A stretch of 64,000 nt of DNA from Bacteroidota bacterium (GCA_023424015.1 JAFAEM010000041.1:1-64000); one strand, 5' to 3'; shown: positions 34,776 to 44,227, counted from the first letter of the stretch. Translations and numbers: made by a program. Notes: a model not told the origin generated them from the sequence alone.

Positions 34776-35435
34776 ATGAATGAACTATTAGTTATAGTTC
34801 TGGCCTATCTGATTGGCAGCATTCCAACGTCTGTATGGGTGAGCCGTTATTTCTTCAGTATTGATATTCGAGAATATGGTAGCGGCAACGCCGGTGCTAC
34901 CAATACATTTCGTGTTTTGGGTCCCAAATGGGGTACGGTGGTGATGCTGGTGGACATGTTGAAAGGTACCGCCGCAGTCAACCTGGTTTTACTTCTTCCG
35001 CAATATGCAGATAATGAAACTTTATTTCTAAACCTGCAGATCTGCCTGGGTCTTGCTGCCGTTTTGGGGCATATTTTCCCAATATGGGCTGATTTCCGCG
35101 GGGGCAAAGGTGTGGCCACATTGTTTGGTTTGGTTTTGGGCATTTCACCCTGGACCGCATTATCCTGCTCCGGAGTATTCTTACTCGTGTTGTTCCTGAC
35201 CAGGTTTGTATCATTAAGCTCCATCATGGCGAGTATCGCCTTCCCGATATTTATCCTTGTTATTTTCAATGTTGATAATCCTGTATACCGGGTATTTGCT
35301 ATTGCTGTCGCGCTAATGGTCATTCTTACACACCAGAAAAACATTGGGCGCCTGCTGCGTGGCAGCGAAAGTAAAGTGCCTGTACTCAAACACCGCGACC
35401 GCCGTCGTCAGCGTCGCCGGGAAAACGCTTCCTGA
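34776..35435 (+). CDS. plsY: Acyl-phosphate:glycerol-3-phosphate acyltransferase
   Basis: Membrane enzyme that adds the first acyl chain to glycerol-3-phosphate in phospholipid synthesis. The 219-residue protein has about five transmembrane helices. The three active-site loops are present: GSGNAGATNTFRVLG, FRGGKGVAT and a late histidine region (ILTHQKNIGRLLRG). The C-terminal tail is strikingly basic (KHRDRRRQRRRENAS). TATTTTCG upstream (about 34740) resembles a -7 box. Confidence 0.95.
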   Translation: MNELLVIVLAYLIGSIPTSVWVSRYFFSIDIREYGSGNAGATNTFRVLGPKWGTVVMLVDMLKGTAAVNLVLLLPQYADNETLFLNLQICLGLAAVLGHIFPIWADFRGGKGVATLFGLVLGISPWTALSCSGVFLLVLFLTRFVSLSSIMASIAFPIFILVIFNVDNPVYRVFAIAVALMVILTHQKNIGRLLRGSESKVPVLKHRDRRRQRRRENAS

Positions 35436-35535
35436 TTTTTTGCACCGGGAAATGCCGTAATTTTCAAGTAGCTTTTAAAACCGGGTTGTATTTTTTTGGT
35501 ACAATGTTGGATTTTAATTTTAAAACATATTTTTT

Positions 35536-36351
35536 ATGATTCGCAACTTTTTTCTGGTAGCACTTGTATCAGGTTTACTGATAGCTTGTTCTACAAACTC
35601 CATAACAGGTCGCAGCCAGGCGAAACTCCTTCCTGAATCAGAATTGCAGGCGATGGCTGTGCAGCAATACCAGCAATTCCTCTCGGAAAATAAAGTGGTA
35701 AGTTCCTCGGCTAACCGTGATGCGGAAATGGTAGCCCGCGTAGGTAAGCGCATCACACAGGCTGTTGAACAATTCTATGCACAAAAAGGATTGTCCAGTG
35801 AACTGGAAGGTTATCAATGGGAATATAAACTTGTGGATAGTAAAGAAGTCAATGCCTGGTGTATGCCAGGTGGTAAGATCGTTGTATATACAGGCTTATT
35901 GCCTATCACTCAAAATGAGGCTGCACTGGCTGCAGTAATGGGTCACGAGGTAAGTCATGCGATTTTTTATCATGGTAATGAAAGAATGAGCCAGGGACTT
36001 ATACAGCAGGGGCTCGGTACTGCTTTAAGCATCGCTGTGGCAAATAAACCACAGGCTACACAAAACATCTTTATGACTGCGTTCGGGCTCGGTAGCCAGG
36101 TAGGTGTTTTACTTCCTTTTTCACGTAAACACGAGCTTGAAGCGGACAGGTATGGTCTGATCTGGACAGCGATGGCAGGTTATAACCCCCGGGAAGCAGT
36201 TGCATTATGGGATAGGATGGAAGCTGCCAGCGGAGGACAGAAACCGCCTGAATTTCTTAGTTCTCACCCGTCTGAAGGAAGACGTAAAGAGCAATTGGAG
36301 AAATATATGCCGGAAGCGCTCAAGTATTATAAGCCTGTAGGCAGTAAATAA
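35536..36351 (+). CDS. M48-family zinc metalloprotease, lipoprotein
   Basis: A 271-residue periplasmic peptidase. The lipobox LIAC places the lipidated Cys at residue 18. The zinc site is HEVSH (His137, Glu138, His141) and the third ligand is Glu202 in HELEADRYG. The arrangement is that of LoiP/BepA-like M48 proteases, which act in outer-membrane quality control. It lacks TPR repeats. A terminator follows 19 bp after the stop. Confidence 0.92.
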   Translation: MIRNFFLVALVSGLLIACSTNSITGRSQAKLLPESELQAMAVQQYQQFLSENKVVSSSANRDAEMVARVGKRITQAVEQFYAQKGLSSELEGYQWEYKLVDSKEVNAWCMPGGKIVVYTGLLPITQNEAALAAVMGHEVSHAIFYHGNERMSQGLIQQGLGTALSIAVANKPQATQNIFMTAFGLGSQVGVLLPFSRKHELEADRYGLIWTAMAGYNPREAVALWDRMEAASGGQKPPEFLSSHPSEGRRKEQLEKYMPEALKYYKPVGSK

Positions 36352-36370
36352 TGGATTCATATCAAGTAAT

Positions 36371-36403
36371 CCCGTCCAAATGCAGTCTGGACGGGATTTT
36401 TAT
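36371..36403 (+). terminator. Intrinsic terminator after the M48 protease gene
   Basis: Perfect 8-bp stem CCCGTCCA (36371-36378) and TGGACGGG (36388-36395), 9-nt loop, followed by ATTTTTATT. Confidence 0.85.
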
Positions 36404-36437
36404 TGCCTAAACCACCCCCTTTCCCCCCATTTTTACC

Positions 36438-36445
36438 TATCTTTG
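36438..36445 (+). promoter_or_regulatory. -7 promoter box upstream of the gene at 36527
   Basis: TATCTTTG followed by CA, identical to the metK box and a perfect TAnnTTTG. The leader to the ATG would be about 75 nt. No clear -33 element is seen. Confidence 0.5.
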
Positions 36446-36526
36446 CACTCCCATTAATGAAAACTCTGGCAATGGATGCCCCGAGCCGGCATAATTGTCT
36501 GAAACTCTTTAAAATAACTTGAAAGT

Positions 36527-36970
36527 ATGTCTCAAACAGTATTTGAAAAGTTACAACTGGCAGACGAAAAAAATCTTCTCATTCAGGGTTTGCCCTCCTC
36601 CATCGAAAAGCAGTTTAGCAAATTATCCTTCGCAAAGAACATGACCCCGCTCCTTAAGAACCGGAAAATTGATTTTGCCCTGGTTTTTGCCGTAAATGAG
36701 AACCAGTTAAGCGGGATATTAAAAGAAGTAATGCCCTCCTTAAAAGAAGAAAGTAAATTCTGGGTAGCTTACCCAAAGGTTACTTCCAAGATCGTTACTG
36801 ACCTGAACCGTGAATGCAGCTGGAATTGCATAACATGTGAAGGTTATGAAAGTATCGAACGCGTGGAACTGGATCATGTATGGAGCGCCATGCGGTTTGT
36901 TAGGGGCGAAGAGAAAGCTGAAGTCAGCATCTCAACGAGGAAAAGGCAATCAGCCGCTATCGCCGACTAA
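36527..36970 (+). CDS. Conserved hypothetical protein, possibly DUF3052-like
   Basis: A 147-residue soluble protein without signal peptide or membrane segment. The pattern is alpha/beta: DFALVFAVNENQLSGILKEV, then FWVAYPKVTSKIVTDLNREC, then HVWSAMRFV. The 'conserved strand - FWVAYPK - SAMRF' layout recalls the DUF3052 family, but I cannot confirm this by eye. It has its own -7 box and ends in a strong terminator that adjoins the CYTH gene. Function unknown. Confidence 0.75.
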   Translation: MSQTVFEKLQLADEKNLLIQGLPSSIEKQFSKLSFAKNMTPLLKNRKIDFALVFAVNENQLSGILKEVMPSLKEESKFWVAYPKVTSKIVTDLNRECSWNCITCEGYESIERVELDHVWSAMRFVRGEEKAEVSISTRKRQSAAIAD

Positions 36971-36990
36971 TTTTTTGTCATAAACTTATT

Positions 36991-37023
36991 TAGGTTTGTT
37001 GTTTCTACAACAAACCTTTTTTT
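36991..37023 (+). terminator. Strong intrinsic terminator overlapping the CYTH gene promoter
   Basis: A perfect 11-bp stem AGGTTTGTTGT (36992-37002) and ACAACAAACCT (37007-37017), 4-nt loop, and seven T that end at the base before the ATG of the next gene (37024). The left arm contains TAGGTTTG (36991-36998), a perfect TAnnTTTG box, so a transcript from it would start inside the hairpin and lack the left arm. Confidence 0.8.
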
Positions 37024-37542
37024 ATGACCTTTCTTAATATCGAAATAAAAGCTTCCTGTGCCGACCCTGATCAGGTGCGACGTTATTTGCAGGAACACAA
37101 TGCTTCTTTCAAAGGTGAGGATCACCAGGTCGACACTTACTTTCAAACCAATAATGGCCGTTTGAAATTGCGTGAAGGTCGTATCGAGAACAACCTCATC
37201 TATTACCTGCGTGACAACCAGGCTGGTCCCAAAAGCTCACATTTTAACCTAGTAAAGTCAGAAGATCCGGCAGGCTTAAAGGATGTGTTATCAAAATCAA
37301 TGGGCATTAAAGTTGTCGTTAGAAAAAAACGGGAGATCTATTATATTGACAACGTCAAATTTCATATTGATGAAGTCGACGGCCTCGGATCATTTGTTGA
37401 AATTGAAGCAGGCAATCTTCTTGCGGATCTCAGCAGGGAGCAATTACAGGAGCAGTGCGACCATTATATAAAGGCTTTGGGTATCAGGGAGGCGGATATG
37501 CTGGACAGATCCTATAGTGATATGCTGGACCAGGAAGTCTGA
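37024..37542 (+). CDS. CYTH-domain protein (class IV adenylate cyclase / thiamine-triphosphatase-like)
   Basis: A 172-residue protein with the triphosphate-tunnel fold. The N-terminal strand reads NIEIKA, where the family has ExExK; the first Glu is Asn here. Other family marks are DTYFQTNNGRLKLREG, VVVRKKREIYYIDNVKFHIDEV and SFVEIEAG. Members act on triphosphate substrates. Class IV cyclase naming is by similarity only. The ATG directly follows a terminator T-run. Because the conserved strand begins at residue 5, no later start is possible. Confidence 0.85.
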   Translation: MTFLNIEIKASCADPDQVRRYLQEHNASFKGEDHQVDTYFQTNNGRLKLREGRIENNLIYYLRDNQAGPKSSHFNLVKSEDPAGLKDVLSKSMGIKVVVRKKREIYYIDNVKFHIDEVDGLGSFVEIEAGNLLADLSREQLQEQCDHYIKALGIREADMLDRSYSDMLDQEV

Positions 37543-37564
37543 GATGCTATAAGTAAGTGGAAGA

Positions 37565-39598
37565 TTATCTTATGATCACGGTTCCCATTTTTCGTGTAAT
37601 GCCGATCTCAGCTTTTTTCAGGTGCTCGTGTGTCTGGTGAAGGATATCGTATTCCTCCGTGCTATGTGTTTTTTCCATGTCTACCTGGTTTTCAAGTAGC
37701 ATTCTTTTAATCTTTCTTAACTTGAGATAGTTGATGACTGATTCTACTTCCTCATTGGTTTTATCCTCATCCATTTTTAGGAATCTAAGCAATTCTTTGT
37801 CGTTGTCTTTGGCAATAGTACGCATAAAATCCTCGTAGCTTTGTTCAAACAATTGCTTTTGAAACCCACTGTCCTGGCTGAATTCGGTTCGCCATCTCTC
37901 GCTTTCTTCATAAGGAAAATTGAGCAGTGAAACGGCAAAGGTGCTGAGCCGGGTATCGGGATGATAGATGAAAAAATTCTTTTCGGGAGCTGTCTGGTTG
38001 CGCAAAAGCGTTTCCCGGAATGTATTGAGCAATACAAGCACATCCTGGTTGTCAATCAGGCTCTCATCTACCATTTCTTCGAAAATGTGTTCGGCGACAA
38101 GCGTCTGATCATCCCATTTCTTTATCCCAAATTCCAACAATATTCTCGCCAGTTCCCGCTCCTGCAATTCATCTTTAAATAAGAGGTTAAATGTGGCATC
38201 ATCATAATTCGTTTCCTCCGCCTGCCTGGCATTTTCTTCATGTTTTTTAGCCTCATCAAATGGAAGCTTTCTTTCCTGGGTGGCGATCCTGTCGCGAATG
38301 AACTTGTTGACCAGCGAATGCAGACCCGCCTCATCGATCTTCAGGATCTGTGCGCATTGTTTGATATAATCCTGTTGTTTGGTAAAATCCTCGGCTTTAT
38401 TGATCCGCGCTATCGTCTCAGCCATACGGCTGACTACCTCGGCTTTTTTTACCGAGTCGTTGCCAGCATCTTTCAACGCAACTTCAAGCTGAAAAAGAAT
38501 AAAGTCTTTTTTATGCTGTTGTACAAACTGCGTAAAAGCCGAGGCACCTACTTTGTTTACATAACTGTCCGGGTCTTCATTATCCGGGATCAATACAAGT
38601 TTTACATTCAGCCCTTCCTCCAGCGCAAGATCAAGTCCGCGTAGAGCCGCCTTTACACCGGCCGCATCGCCGTCATAAACGATGGTGAGGTTGTTTGTGT
38701 ATTTTTTGATCAGGCGTAACTGGTCTGGTGTAAGCGAAGTACCACCTGAGGCCACGACGTTTTCTATACCCGCCTGGTGCAGGGATACGACATCCGTATA
38801 ACCTTCTACCAGCAGACATTCATCTGCTTTATCAATGGCCTGTCTTGCCTGGTAAGAGCCATATAGGATTTTGCTCTTAACATAGATCTCGTTTTCGGGT
38901 GTATTGATATACTTGGGGGCCTTATCGTTGGATTTTAAAATACGGGCGCCAAAACCCAGCACTTTCCCACTGTGATTATGAATAGGAAAGATCACCCTTC
39001 CCCTGTAATTGTCCGACAACTGCTCGTTGCGCATGGCCACAAGGCCGGTTTTCAACAGCAGCTCTGCATTGAATTGTTTAGCCAGGGCTTCTTTCGTAAA
39101 AGCATCTCTTTGCTGAGGCGAGTAACCCAGTTGGAACTTGCGAATGATCTCTTCGCGGAAGCCGCGCTCTTTGAGATAACTCAATCCAATATCCTGTCCT
39201 TCATCCGTCTCAAATAATGCGTGTGTAAAGAATTGCTGGGCAAAATTATTGATGATAAAAAGGCTTTCGGCCGATTGCTGTTGCTGGCGTTGTTCATCCG
39301 TCGCGAAAGTCTCTTCGACCTCGATATTGTATTTCTTCGCCAGCCATTTGAGGGCTTCTACATAGCTGTACTTTTCATGTTCCATCACAAAGCTGATGGA
39401 ATTGCCGCTCTTACCACAACCAAAACACTTATAGATCTCTTTGCTGGGCGATACCGTAAAGGAAGGAGTTTTTTCATTGTGAAATGGACAAAGGCCCAGG
39501 TAGCTGGCGCCTCTTTTTTTAAGCTTCACAAATTCACCTACGATGTCTACAATATCAATGTGACCCAGGATCTGTTGTATCGTATTTTGAGAGATCAT
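37565..39598 (-). CDS. dnaG: DNA primase
   Basis: Synthesises RNA primers for replication. The 677-residue protein has the N-terminal zinc ribbon (CPFHNEKTPSF; KCFGCGKSGN), the catalytic RNA polymerase/Toprim core (LLVEGYTDVVSLHQAG; IVYDGDAAG) and a C-terminal helicase-interacting region. Full length. It is on the minus strand, 18 bp from the oxidoreductase gene upstream, so possibly co-transcribed. Confidence 0.97.
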   Translation of the reverse strand: MISQNTIQQILGHIDIVDIVGEFVKLKKRGASYLGLCPFHNEKTPSFTVSPSKEIYKCFGCGKSGNSISFVMEHEKYSYVEALKWLAKKYNIEVEETFATDEQRQQQQSAESLFIINNFAQQFFTHALFETDEGQDIGLSYLKERGFREEIIRKFQLGYSPQQRDAFTKEALAKQFNAELLLKTGLVAMRNEQLSDNYRGRVIFPIHNHSGKVLGFGARILKSNDKAPKYINTPENEIYVKSKILYGSYQARQAIDKADECLLVEGYTDVVSLHQAGIENVVASGGTSLTPDQLRLIKKYTNNLTIVYDGDAAGVKAALRGLDLALEEGLNVKLVLIPDNEDPDSYVNKVGASAFTQFVQQHKKDFILFQLEVALKDAGNDSVKKAEVVSRMAETIARINKAEDFTKQQDYIKQCAQILKIDEAGLHSLVNKFIRDRIATQERKLPFDEAKKHEENARQAEETNYDDATFNLLFKDELQERELARILLEFGIKKWDDQTLVAEHIFEEMVDESLIDNQDVLVLLNTFRETLLRNQTAPEKNFFIYHPDTRLSTFAVSLLNFPYEESERWRTEFSQDSGFQKQLFEQSYEDFMRTIAKDNDKELLRFLKMDEDKTNEEVESVINYLKLRKIKRMLLENQVDMEKTHSTEEYDILHQTHEHLKKAEIGITRKMGTVIIR

Positions 39599-39616
39599 CT
39601 TCCTGCTACAAAGGTT

Positions 39617-40762
39617 TTAAACCTTTACCCACGCCTGTTTTTTATTGCTTTCAAGTATTCTTTCACAAATCAACAGTTCGCGGTAACCGTCTTCAAAACT
39701 GGGGTAGGAAGGATGGTCGGGCTGCTTGCCTGCCGCAACTGCCTGGTAAACTTCTTTAAATAATTGTTTTGAAGTATCGGGGAACCCCTCATTATGCCCG
39801 CCTGGAAAACTCATGATTGCACCGGCTTCGGGGTAGGCGAGAGAAGGATCACGCATGATGGTTTGATTGTATCCATCGCGATTGCCAACCCATACCGAAT
39901 TTGGCGCTTCTGAATTCCAGGCGAATGTTTTCTTTGATCCCGAGATTTCCAGTTTCAACTGGTTTTTGCGGCCTGCTGAGACCTGGGAAACCGTAATGGC
40001 CCCCCGGCTGCCATTATCGAACCGCAAAAGTACGTTTGCGTGGTCTTCAGTGGTGATTGGCACATCTGCATAATCTTCTGGCTTTAGCATTTTCCCGGAA
40101 TAGGTTTCCACCGGCTTCAATGGCTTCTTCCTTGTTTTATGGATCGTATTAAAGTCTGCCATTACTTCTGTTGTCTTAAGACCCGTAATATATTCCAGGA
40201 TATCCATCAGGTGCGAACCGATATCGGCGATAGCGCGTGAGTCGCCAGACTTGTCTGGCTCAAGCCGCCAATTATAATCTGTTTCGTAAAACAGCCAGTC
40301 CTGCAGGTAAGACCCGAGTATCGAGTAAATTTCACCGAGGTCGCCCTTTTCCCGCATTGTCTTCATCTGGCGAACCAGTGGGTAATAGCGAAGATTAAAA
40401 TGTATGGCATTTACCAGGCCGGTCTTTTTAGCGAGTGCAACTAACTCTTCCGCTTCATGCAGATCCTTGGCCAGTGGCTTTTCACAAACCACATGTTTGC
40501 CTGCCTGCAATGCAGCTTTTGATTGAGGGTAATGTAAAAAATTAGGTGTACAGATATGAATGCTGGTAATATCTTTCATCGCCAGCAATTCGTCGAATGT
40601 ACAGGCACGGTCAATACCCAGTTGGCCGGCTTTGGTTTGAGCGAGTTCTGCCGTCGCTTCACAAAGTGCGGCCACTTCAATATTGGGTAATCTTCTTAGC
40701 GCTTCTATATGCGCAGGGCCAATAAAACCGGTGCCAACCACACCAACTTTAATTTTTTCCAT
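39617..40762 (-). CDS. Gfo/Idh/MocA-family oxidoreductase
   Basis: A 381-residue NAD(P)-dependent sugar-type dehydrogenase. N-terminal Rossmann fold with VGVVGTGFIGPAHIEAL, the CEKPLAKDL Lys-Pro motif, and a C-terminal beta-sheet domain. No Tat or Sec signal is present, so it is cytoplasmic. Substrates in this family are sugars, inositols and related polyols; this one cannot be assigned. It is divergent from the cytochrome gene across a 263-bp gap that contains a dyad. Confidence 0.9.
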   Translation of the reverse strand: MEKIKVGVVGTGFIGPAHIEALRRLPNIEVAALCEATAELAQTKAGQLGIDRACTFDELLAMKDITSIHICTPNFLHYPQSKAALQAGKHVVCEKPLAKDLHEAEELVALAKKTGLVNAIHFNLRYYPLVRQMKTMREKGDLGEIYSILGSYLQDWLFYETDYNWRLEPDKSGDSRAIADIGSHLMDILEYITGLKTTEVMADFNTIHKTRKKPLKPVETYSGKMLKPEDYADVPITTEDHANVLLRFDNGSRGAITVSQVSAGRKNQLKLEISGSKKTFAWNSEAPNSVWVGNRDGYNQTIMRDPSLAYPEAGAIMSFPGGHNEGFPDTSKQLFKEVYQAVAAGKQPDHPSYPSFEDGYRELLICERILESNKKQAWVKV

Positions 40763-40803
40763 TACATTGTTTTTATAAATTATATTATGCCGGTTGCCAG
40801 TAT

Positions 40804-40818
40804 ACTACAAATTGTAGT
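40804..40818. promoter_or_regulatory. 15-bp dyad in the divergent oxidoreductase/cytochrome gap
   Basis: ACTACAA-A-TTGTAGT is a symmetric 7+1+7 dyad, 42 bp upstream of the oxidoreductase start. It is of operator size, but the binding protein is unknown. Confidence 0.35.
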
Positions 40819-40969
40819 GGTAGGACCGGGGTCAATAAAATTACAGGTTATTGCCATTAAGAAAATATTTTTTTAACCCATTGTCACCAGTATCAATACC
40901 GGCAGGTGTTACGTGCAAAAAGGCCTGGTTTAACTGGCTTGGTGTAATGCAGTACCCGCTTGTATCAAA

Positions 40970-40977
40970 TATCTTTG
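40970..40977 (+). promoter_or_regulatory. -7 promoter box of the multihaem cytochrome gene
   Basis: TATCTTTG, a perfect TAnnTTTG, 49 bp before the ATG at 41026. It supports 41026 as start over an in-frame codon at 40960. Confidence 0.45.
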
Positions 40978-41025
40978 AGTAACTTCATTGCTATTAGGCT
41001 ATTTCTCAAATCCCAGGTAAAGTTT

Positions 41026-42285
41026 ATGATAGGTGTTCAAAAATATGGGCGATGGTTGGGGGTAATGTCCGTGCTTGTCATTTCTGTGTTTTTGCTAACC
41101 AAATGTATCAGCAACGGTAAAGATAAAGAACAGCAAAGCACCGGCGAAGGACCGGCTGGCAGGCAGGTAAGTTTCACCCAGTTTACCGGCTCGGCGGTAT
41201 GCGCAGGCTGTCATCAGGATATATATGAAAAACACCTGAAGACCGGCCATTTTCTCACTTCACAACCCGCACTGGAAGAATATATTCGTGGTCATTTTGA
41301 GCCAGGGAAAAACGAATTTGTATATAGCCCCCTGACAAAAGTAGTGATGGAAAAACGTGATAGCGGATTTTACCAGGTTGTGTACCAGGCTGGCCGTGAG
41401 AAAATGGCAGTGCGTTTTGATATAGTAACCGGCTCCGGTGCAAAAGGACAGTCATACCTGTACTGGTCGAAAAACCGGCTTTTTCAAATGCCGGTGACTT
41501 ACTACACTATTGCTGATCAGTGGGCCAACAGCCCCGGCTTCCCTCATAAAGTAGTACTGAACCGTCCTATCACATCACGCTGCCTGGAATGCCATACTAC
41601 CTATGCAGAACTAGTTTCTGAACCTGGCAAAGAACCCGAAGAGTTCGATAGCAATAAAATGCTGTTTGGGGTAGATTGTGAAAAATGCCACGGTCCGGCG
41701 GCTGGTCATGTCGAATTTCATACAGCCAATCCCGATGAAAAACAGGCGCGGCAAATCATCAACCCGGCCTCCCTGACGCGTCAGCAAAACCTGGATCTCT
41801 GCGGTATGTGCCACGGGGGCGCCTTAAAAAAAACAAAGCCATCATTTGAGTTTATGGTAGGAGATTCTTTGGCTGATTTTTTTGAGCTCAAAGATCTTTC
41901 CAACGCTACTCCTACGTTTGATAATATCGATGTTCATGGCAACCAGCTGGGTTTGCTGAAAGCAAGTAAATGCTTTACCCAAAGCAATATGACCTGCAAC
42001 AGTTGTCACAGCAGTCATGAAAATGAGAGAGGGAACACAAAGCTTTTTTCACAGCGTTGTATGAACTGCCACAAGCCGGAGCATGATAATTTTTGTAAGA
42101 TGGCTCCAAACCTCGGCGCCTCTATCACCAGCAATTGTATCGATTGTCACATGCCATCCCAACGTTCAAGGGCTATTACACTCGATCTTCCCGGCTCGGA
42201 GGTACCCGTGGCCGCGTTCGTGCGTTCGCACTTTATTAGCGTTTATCCTGATGAGGTAAGAAAGTTTTTAAACGAAAAGAAATAA
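41026..42285 (+). CDS. Seven-haem cytochrome c family protein
   Basis: A 419-residue exported protein. A hydrophobic signal segment ends near LLTKC. Seven CxxCH haem-binding motifs are visible: CAGCH, CLECH, CEKCH, CGMCH, CNSCH, CMNCH and CIDCH. They begin at about residue 60 and are spread to the C-terminus. The layout resembles cytochrome c554-like and tetrahaem-type electron carriers of Bacteroidetes. The Cys of LTKC could be lipidated, but Lys at -1 is unusual for a lipobox. The electron partner is unknown. Divergent from the Gfo/Idh/MocA gene. Confidence 0.85.
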   Translation: MIGVQKYGRWLGVMSVLVISVFLLTKCISNGKDKEQQSTGEGPAGRQVSFTQFTGSAVCAGCHQDIYEKHLKTGHFLTSQPALEEYIRGHFEPGKNEFVYSPLTKVVMEKRDSGFYQVVYQAGREKMAVRFDIVTGSGAKGQSYLYWSKNRLFQMPVTYYTIADQWANSPGFPHKVVLNRPITSRCLECHTTYAELVSEPGKEPEEFDSNKMLFGVDCEKCHGPAAGHVEFHTANPDEKQARQIINPASLTRQQNLDLCGMCHGGALKKTKPSFEFMVGDSLADFFELKDLSNATPTFDNIDVHGNQLGLLKASKCFTQSNMTCNSCHSSHENERGNTKLFSQRCMNCHKPEHDNFCKMAPNLGASITSNCIDCHMPSQRSRAITLDLPGSEVPVAAFVRSHFISVYPDEVRKFLNEKK

Positions 42286-42414
42286 GAGGGTAGTGGACTC
42301 CGTTCTGCTATGATTTTAACCGTTTGTCAATTACTACGAATTCTTTCGTTGAAAGCGTTGTAAATTAAAGCTGGCTGAATACTCACATTTACTGCTCACA
42401 TTCAAACCTGTTTT

Positions 42415-42750
42415 ATGCGGCTGCTTATTCTATTCTTTCTGGGAATACCATGTATTTCTTTTGCGCAGGTCAACCGGTCGGCCAGCGAGTTTGCAAAAGA
42501 AAAAATCCAGGAATTTATCGTCAGCAAAATTTTTATTGAGGGTGAATACAGACCTCTTTCGTTTGGTGAACTACTAACCTCTTCTGTTCCCGGTTCCCGT
42601 CACAACTGGTCCATGTTGCACCAGTTTGAGATCGTCGATTCACAGTATGTCTCCAATAAACGCATGGTTGTTCACACACCCTATTATTTTTCTTTTTATC
42701 TCGACAAAAAACTAAATGTCCTCAGTGCCATAAGGTTTGGCGTTGAGTAG
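42415..42750 (+). CDS. Small secreted protein of unknown function
   Basis: A 111-residue protein with a clear signal peptide (MRLLILFFLGIPCISFAQ). The mature part is about 93 residues with alternating polar and hydrophobic strands (RHNWSMLHQFEIVDSQYVSNKR; YYFSFYLDKKLNVLSAIRFGV). I recognise no domain. It lies between the cytochrome gene and the convergent gluconate transporter, 10 bp from the latter's end. Probably periplasmic. Confidence 0.65.
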   Translation: MRLLILFFLGIPCISFAQVNRSASEFAKEKIQEFIVSKIFIEGEYRPLSFGELLTSSVPGSRHNWSMLHQFEIVDSQYVSNKRMVVHTPYYFSFYLDKKLNVLSAIRFGVE

Positions 42751-42760
42751 GCGCAATGAA

Positions 42761-44092
42761 TTACAAAAGAAAAAGCGAAATTATCCAGGTGAGCAGGATC
42801 GCCGTCAGGCCCATTAACAGGGTCGCCACGGTATAAGCTCGCAGCATGGCTTTCATATGTATTCCCGAAAATTTTGCGATCACCCAGAAATAAGAATCGT
42901 TGGCGTGTGAAACGACCATCGAACCGGCTCCCAGGGCTAAGACACAAAGTATTCTTCCATTTTCTGAATCCAGTCCCAGGACGGGCAGTACTGGTAAAAC
43001 GATGGATGCAGCTGTTATAATGGCCACGGTAGACGAGCCCTGTGCAGTTTTCAGGATAAATGCCAACATAAAAGGAAAGAAGATACCGATCGTACTCAGG
43101 ATAGGCAATGCGGCTAGGTGATCGCCAGGATTTGTCGATGCCAATATCGCCCCAAATGCTCCACCCGCGCCTGTGATCAATAGGATGGTTCCTGCTTTTT
43201 CCAGGGCATCATGCAATAACTGGTTGATTCGGTTTTTGGGCCAGTGTTTTTTGGCGGTGATCGCTAACAAAACAGCAATTAACAGTGCTACGACCGGATC
43301 ACCGAGCGCCAGTAAATTTTTCATCCAGCCGGAAGAAGCAAAATGCATATCAATAAAAACAGAACGCAGGGCTATGAGGACGATCGGAACGATCACTGGC
43401 AAAAATGATCTTGTGACCGACGGAAGCGACTCATTCTCTTCCATGATCTCTTCATCATCTGTCCCGATAGGTTCCATCTTTTTTCCTGCATATTTTGCCC
43501 ACCAGTGTCCTATCAGCATTACGGGGAAAGCGATAATGATGCCGAAGAGGATCAGTTTGCCGATATCAGCACCGATCGTACCGGCAGCTGCAGCCGCACC
43601 CGGATGTGGCGGTAGCAAACAGTGTACTGCATAAAGTCCTGAAGCCAGCGACACACTCATGATCACCGCCGAAATCCCGGTGCGCCTGATCATTGATTTA
43701 TTGAGACCGCTCAAGACAATGAATCCCGAATCACAAAACACCGGCAGACCAACAACAAAGCCGGTAATGCTCAACGCCAGGGATGCATTTTTTTCACCTG
43801 ATTTTTTAAGAATATAGGTGGCCATCACCCTGGTACTGCCGGTCTGCTCCAGCAATAAACCCAGTAGAGTGCCCAGCACGATAAGAAATCCCAGCGACTG
43901 CATGGTGTTTCCAAAACCTTTTTTGGAAGCAGTTATCAGATCGGGAAGTGATAGCCCGACCCCGATTCCTGTAACAAGACAGGCGATCAGCAGCGCGAAA
44001 AAAGCGGGTAGCTTCGACCGGGTGGTAAGCCAAATAATCACTGCAATACCTGCCAGCATGGCGATGATGATCTGCAGGAAGGAAGCGTTCAT
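42761..44092 (-). CDS. GntP-family gluconate:H+ symporter
   Basis: A 443-residue inner-membrane permease with about twelve hydrophobic segments. The loop SLASGLYAVHCLLPPHPGAAAAAGTIG and the C-terminal SHANDSYFWVIAKFSG are GntP-family marks (cited as short segments). Substrates are gluconate or related sugar acids. No gluconate kinase is next to it. The in-frame region upstream of 44092 is not needed; ATG at 44092 (MNASFLQII) begins right before the first membrane helix. Confidence 0.92.
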   Translation of the reverse strand: MNASFLQIIIAMLAGIAVIIWLTTRSKLPAFFALLIACLVTGIGVGLSLPDLITASKKGFGNTMQSLGFLIVLGTLLGLLLEQTGSTRVMATYILKKSGEKNASLALSITGFVVGLPVFCDSGFIVLSGLNKSMIRRTGISAVIMSVSLASGLYAVHCLLPPHPGAAAAAGTIGADIGKLILFGIIIAFPVMLIGHWWAKYAGKKMEPIGTDDEEIMEENESLPSVTRSFLPVIVPIVLIALRSVFIDMHFASSGWMKNLLALGDPVVALLIAVLLAITAKKHWPKNRINQLLHDALEKAGTILLITGAGGAFGAILASTNPGDHLAALPILSTIGIFFPFMLAFILKTAQGSSTVAIITAASIVLPVLPVLGLDSENGRILCVLALGAGSMVVSHANDSYFWVIAKFSGIHMKAMLRAYTVATLLMGLTAILLTWIISLFLL

Positions 44093-44227
44093 GTAAACAA
44101 GATAGTTGACTACACGGAAAATTTGAAAATTTGTTTGGGAAATCCTGTCCTTGAAAATGCAGGTTACGATCCGGATAATCATTAATAGAAGCTTCTGCAG
44201 TTTTTGTTTTAATCTTGTCTTTCAAAG

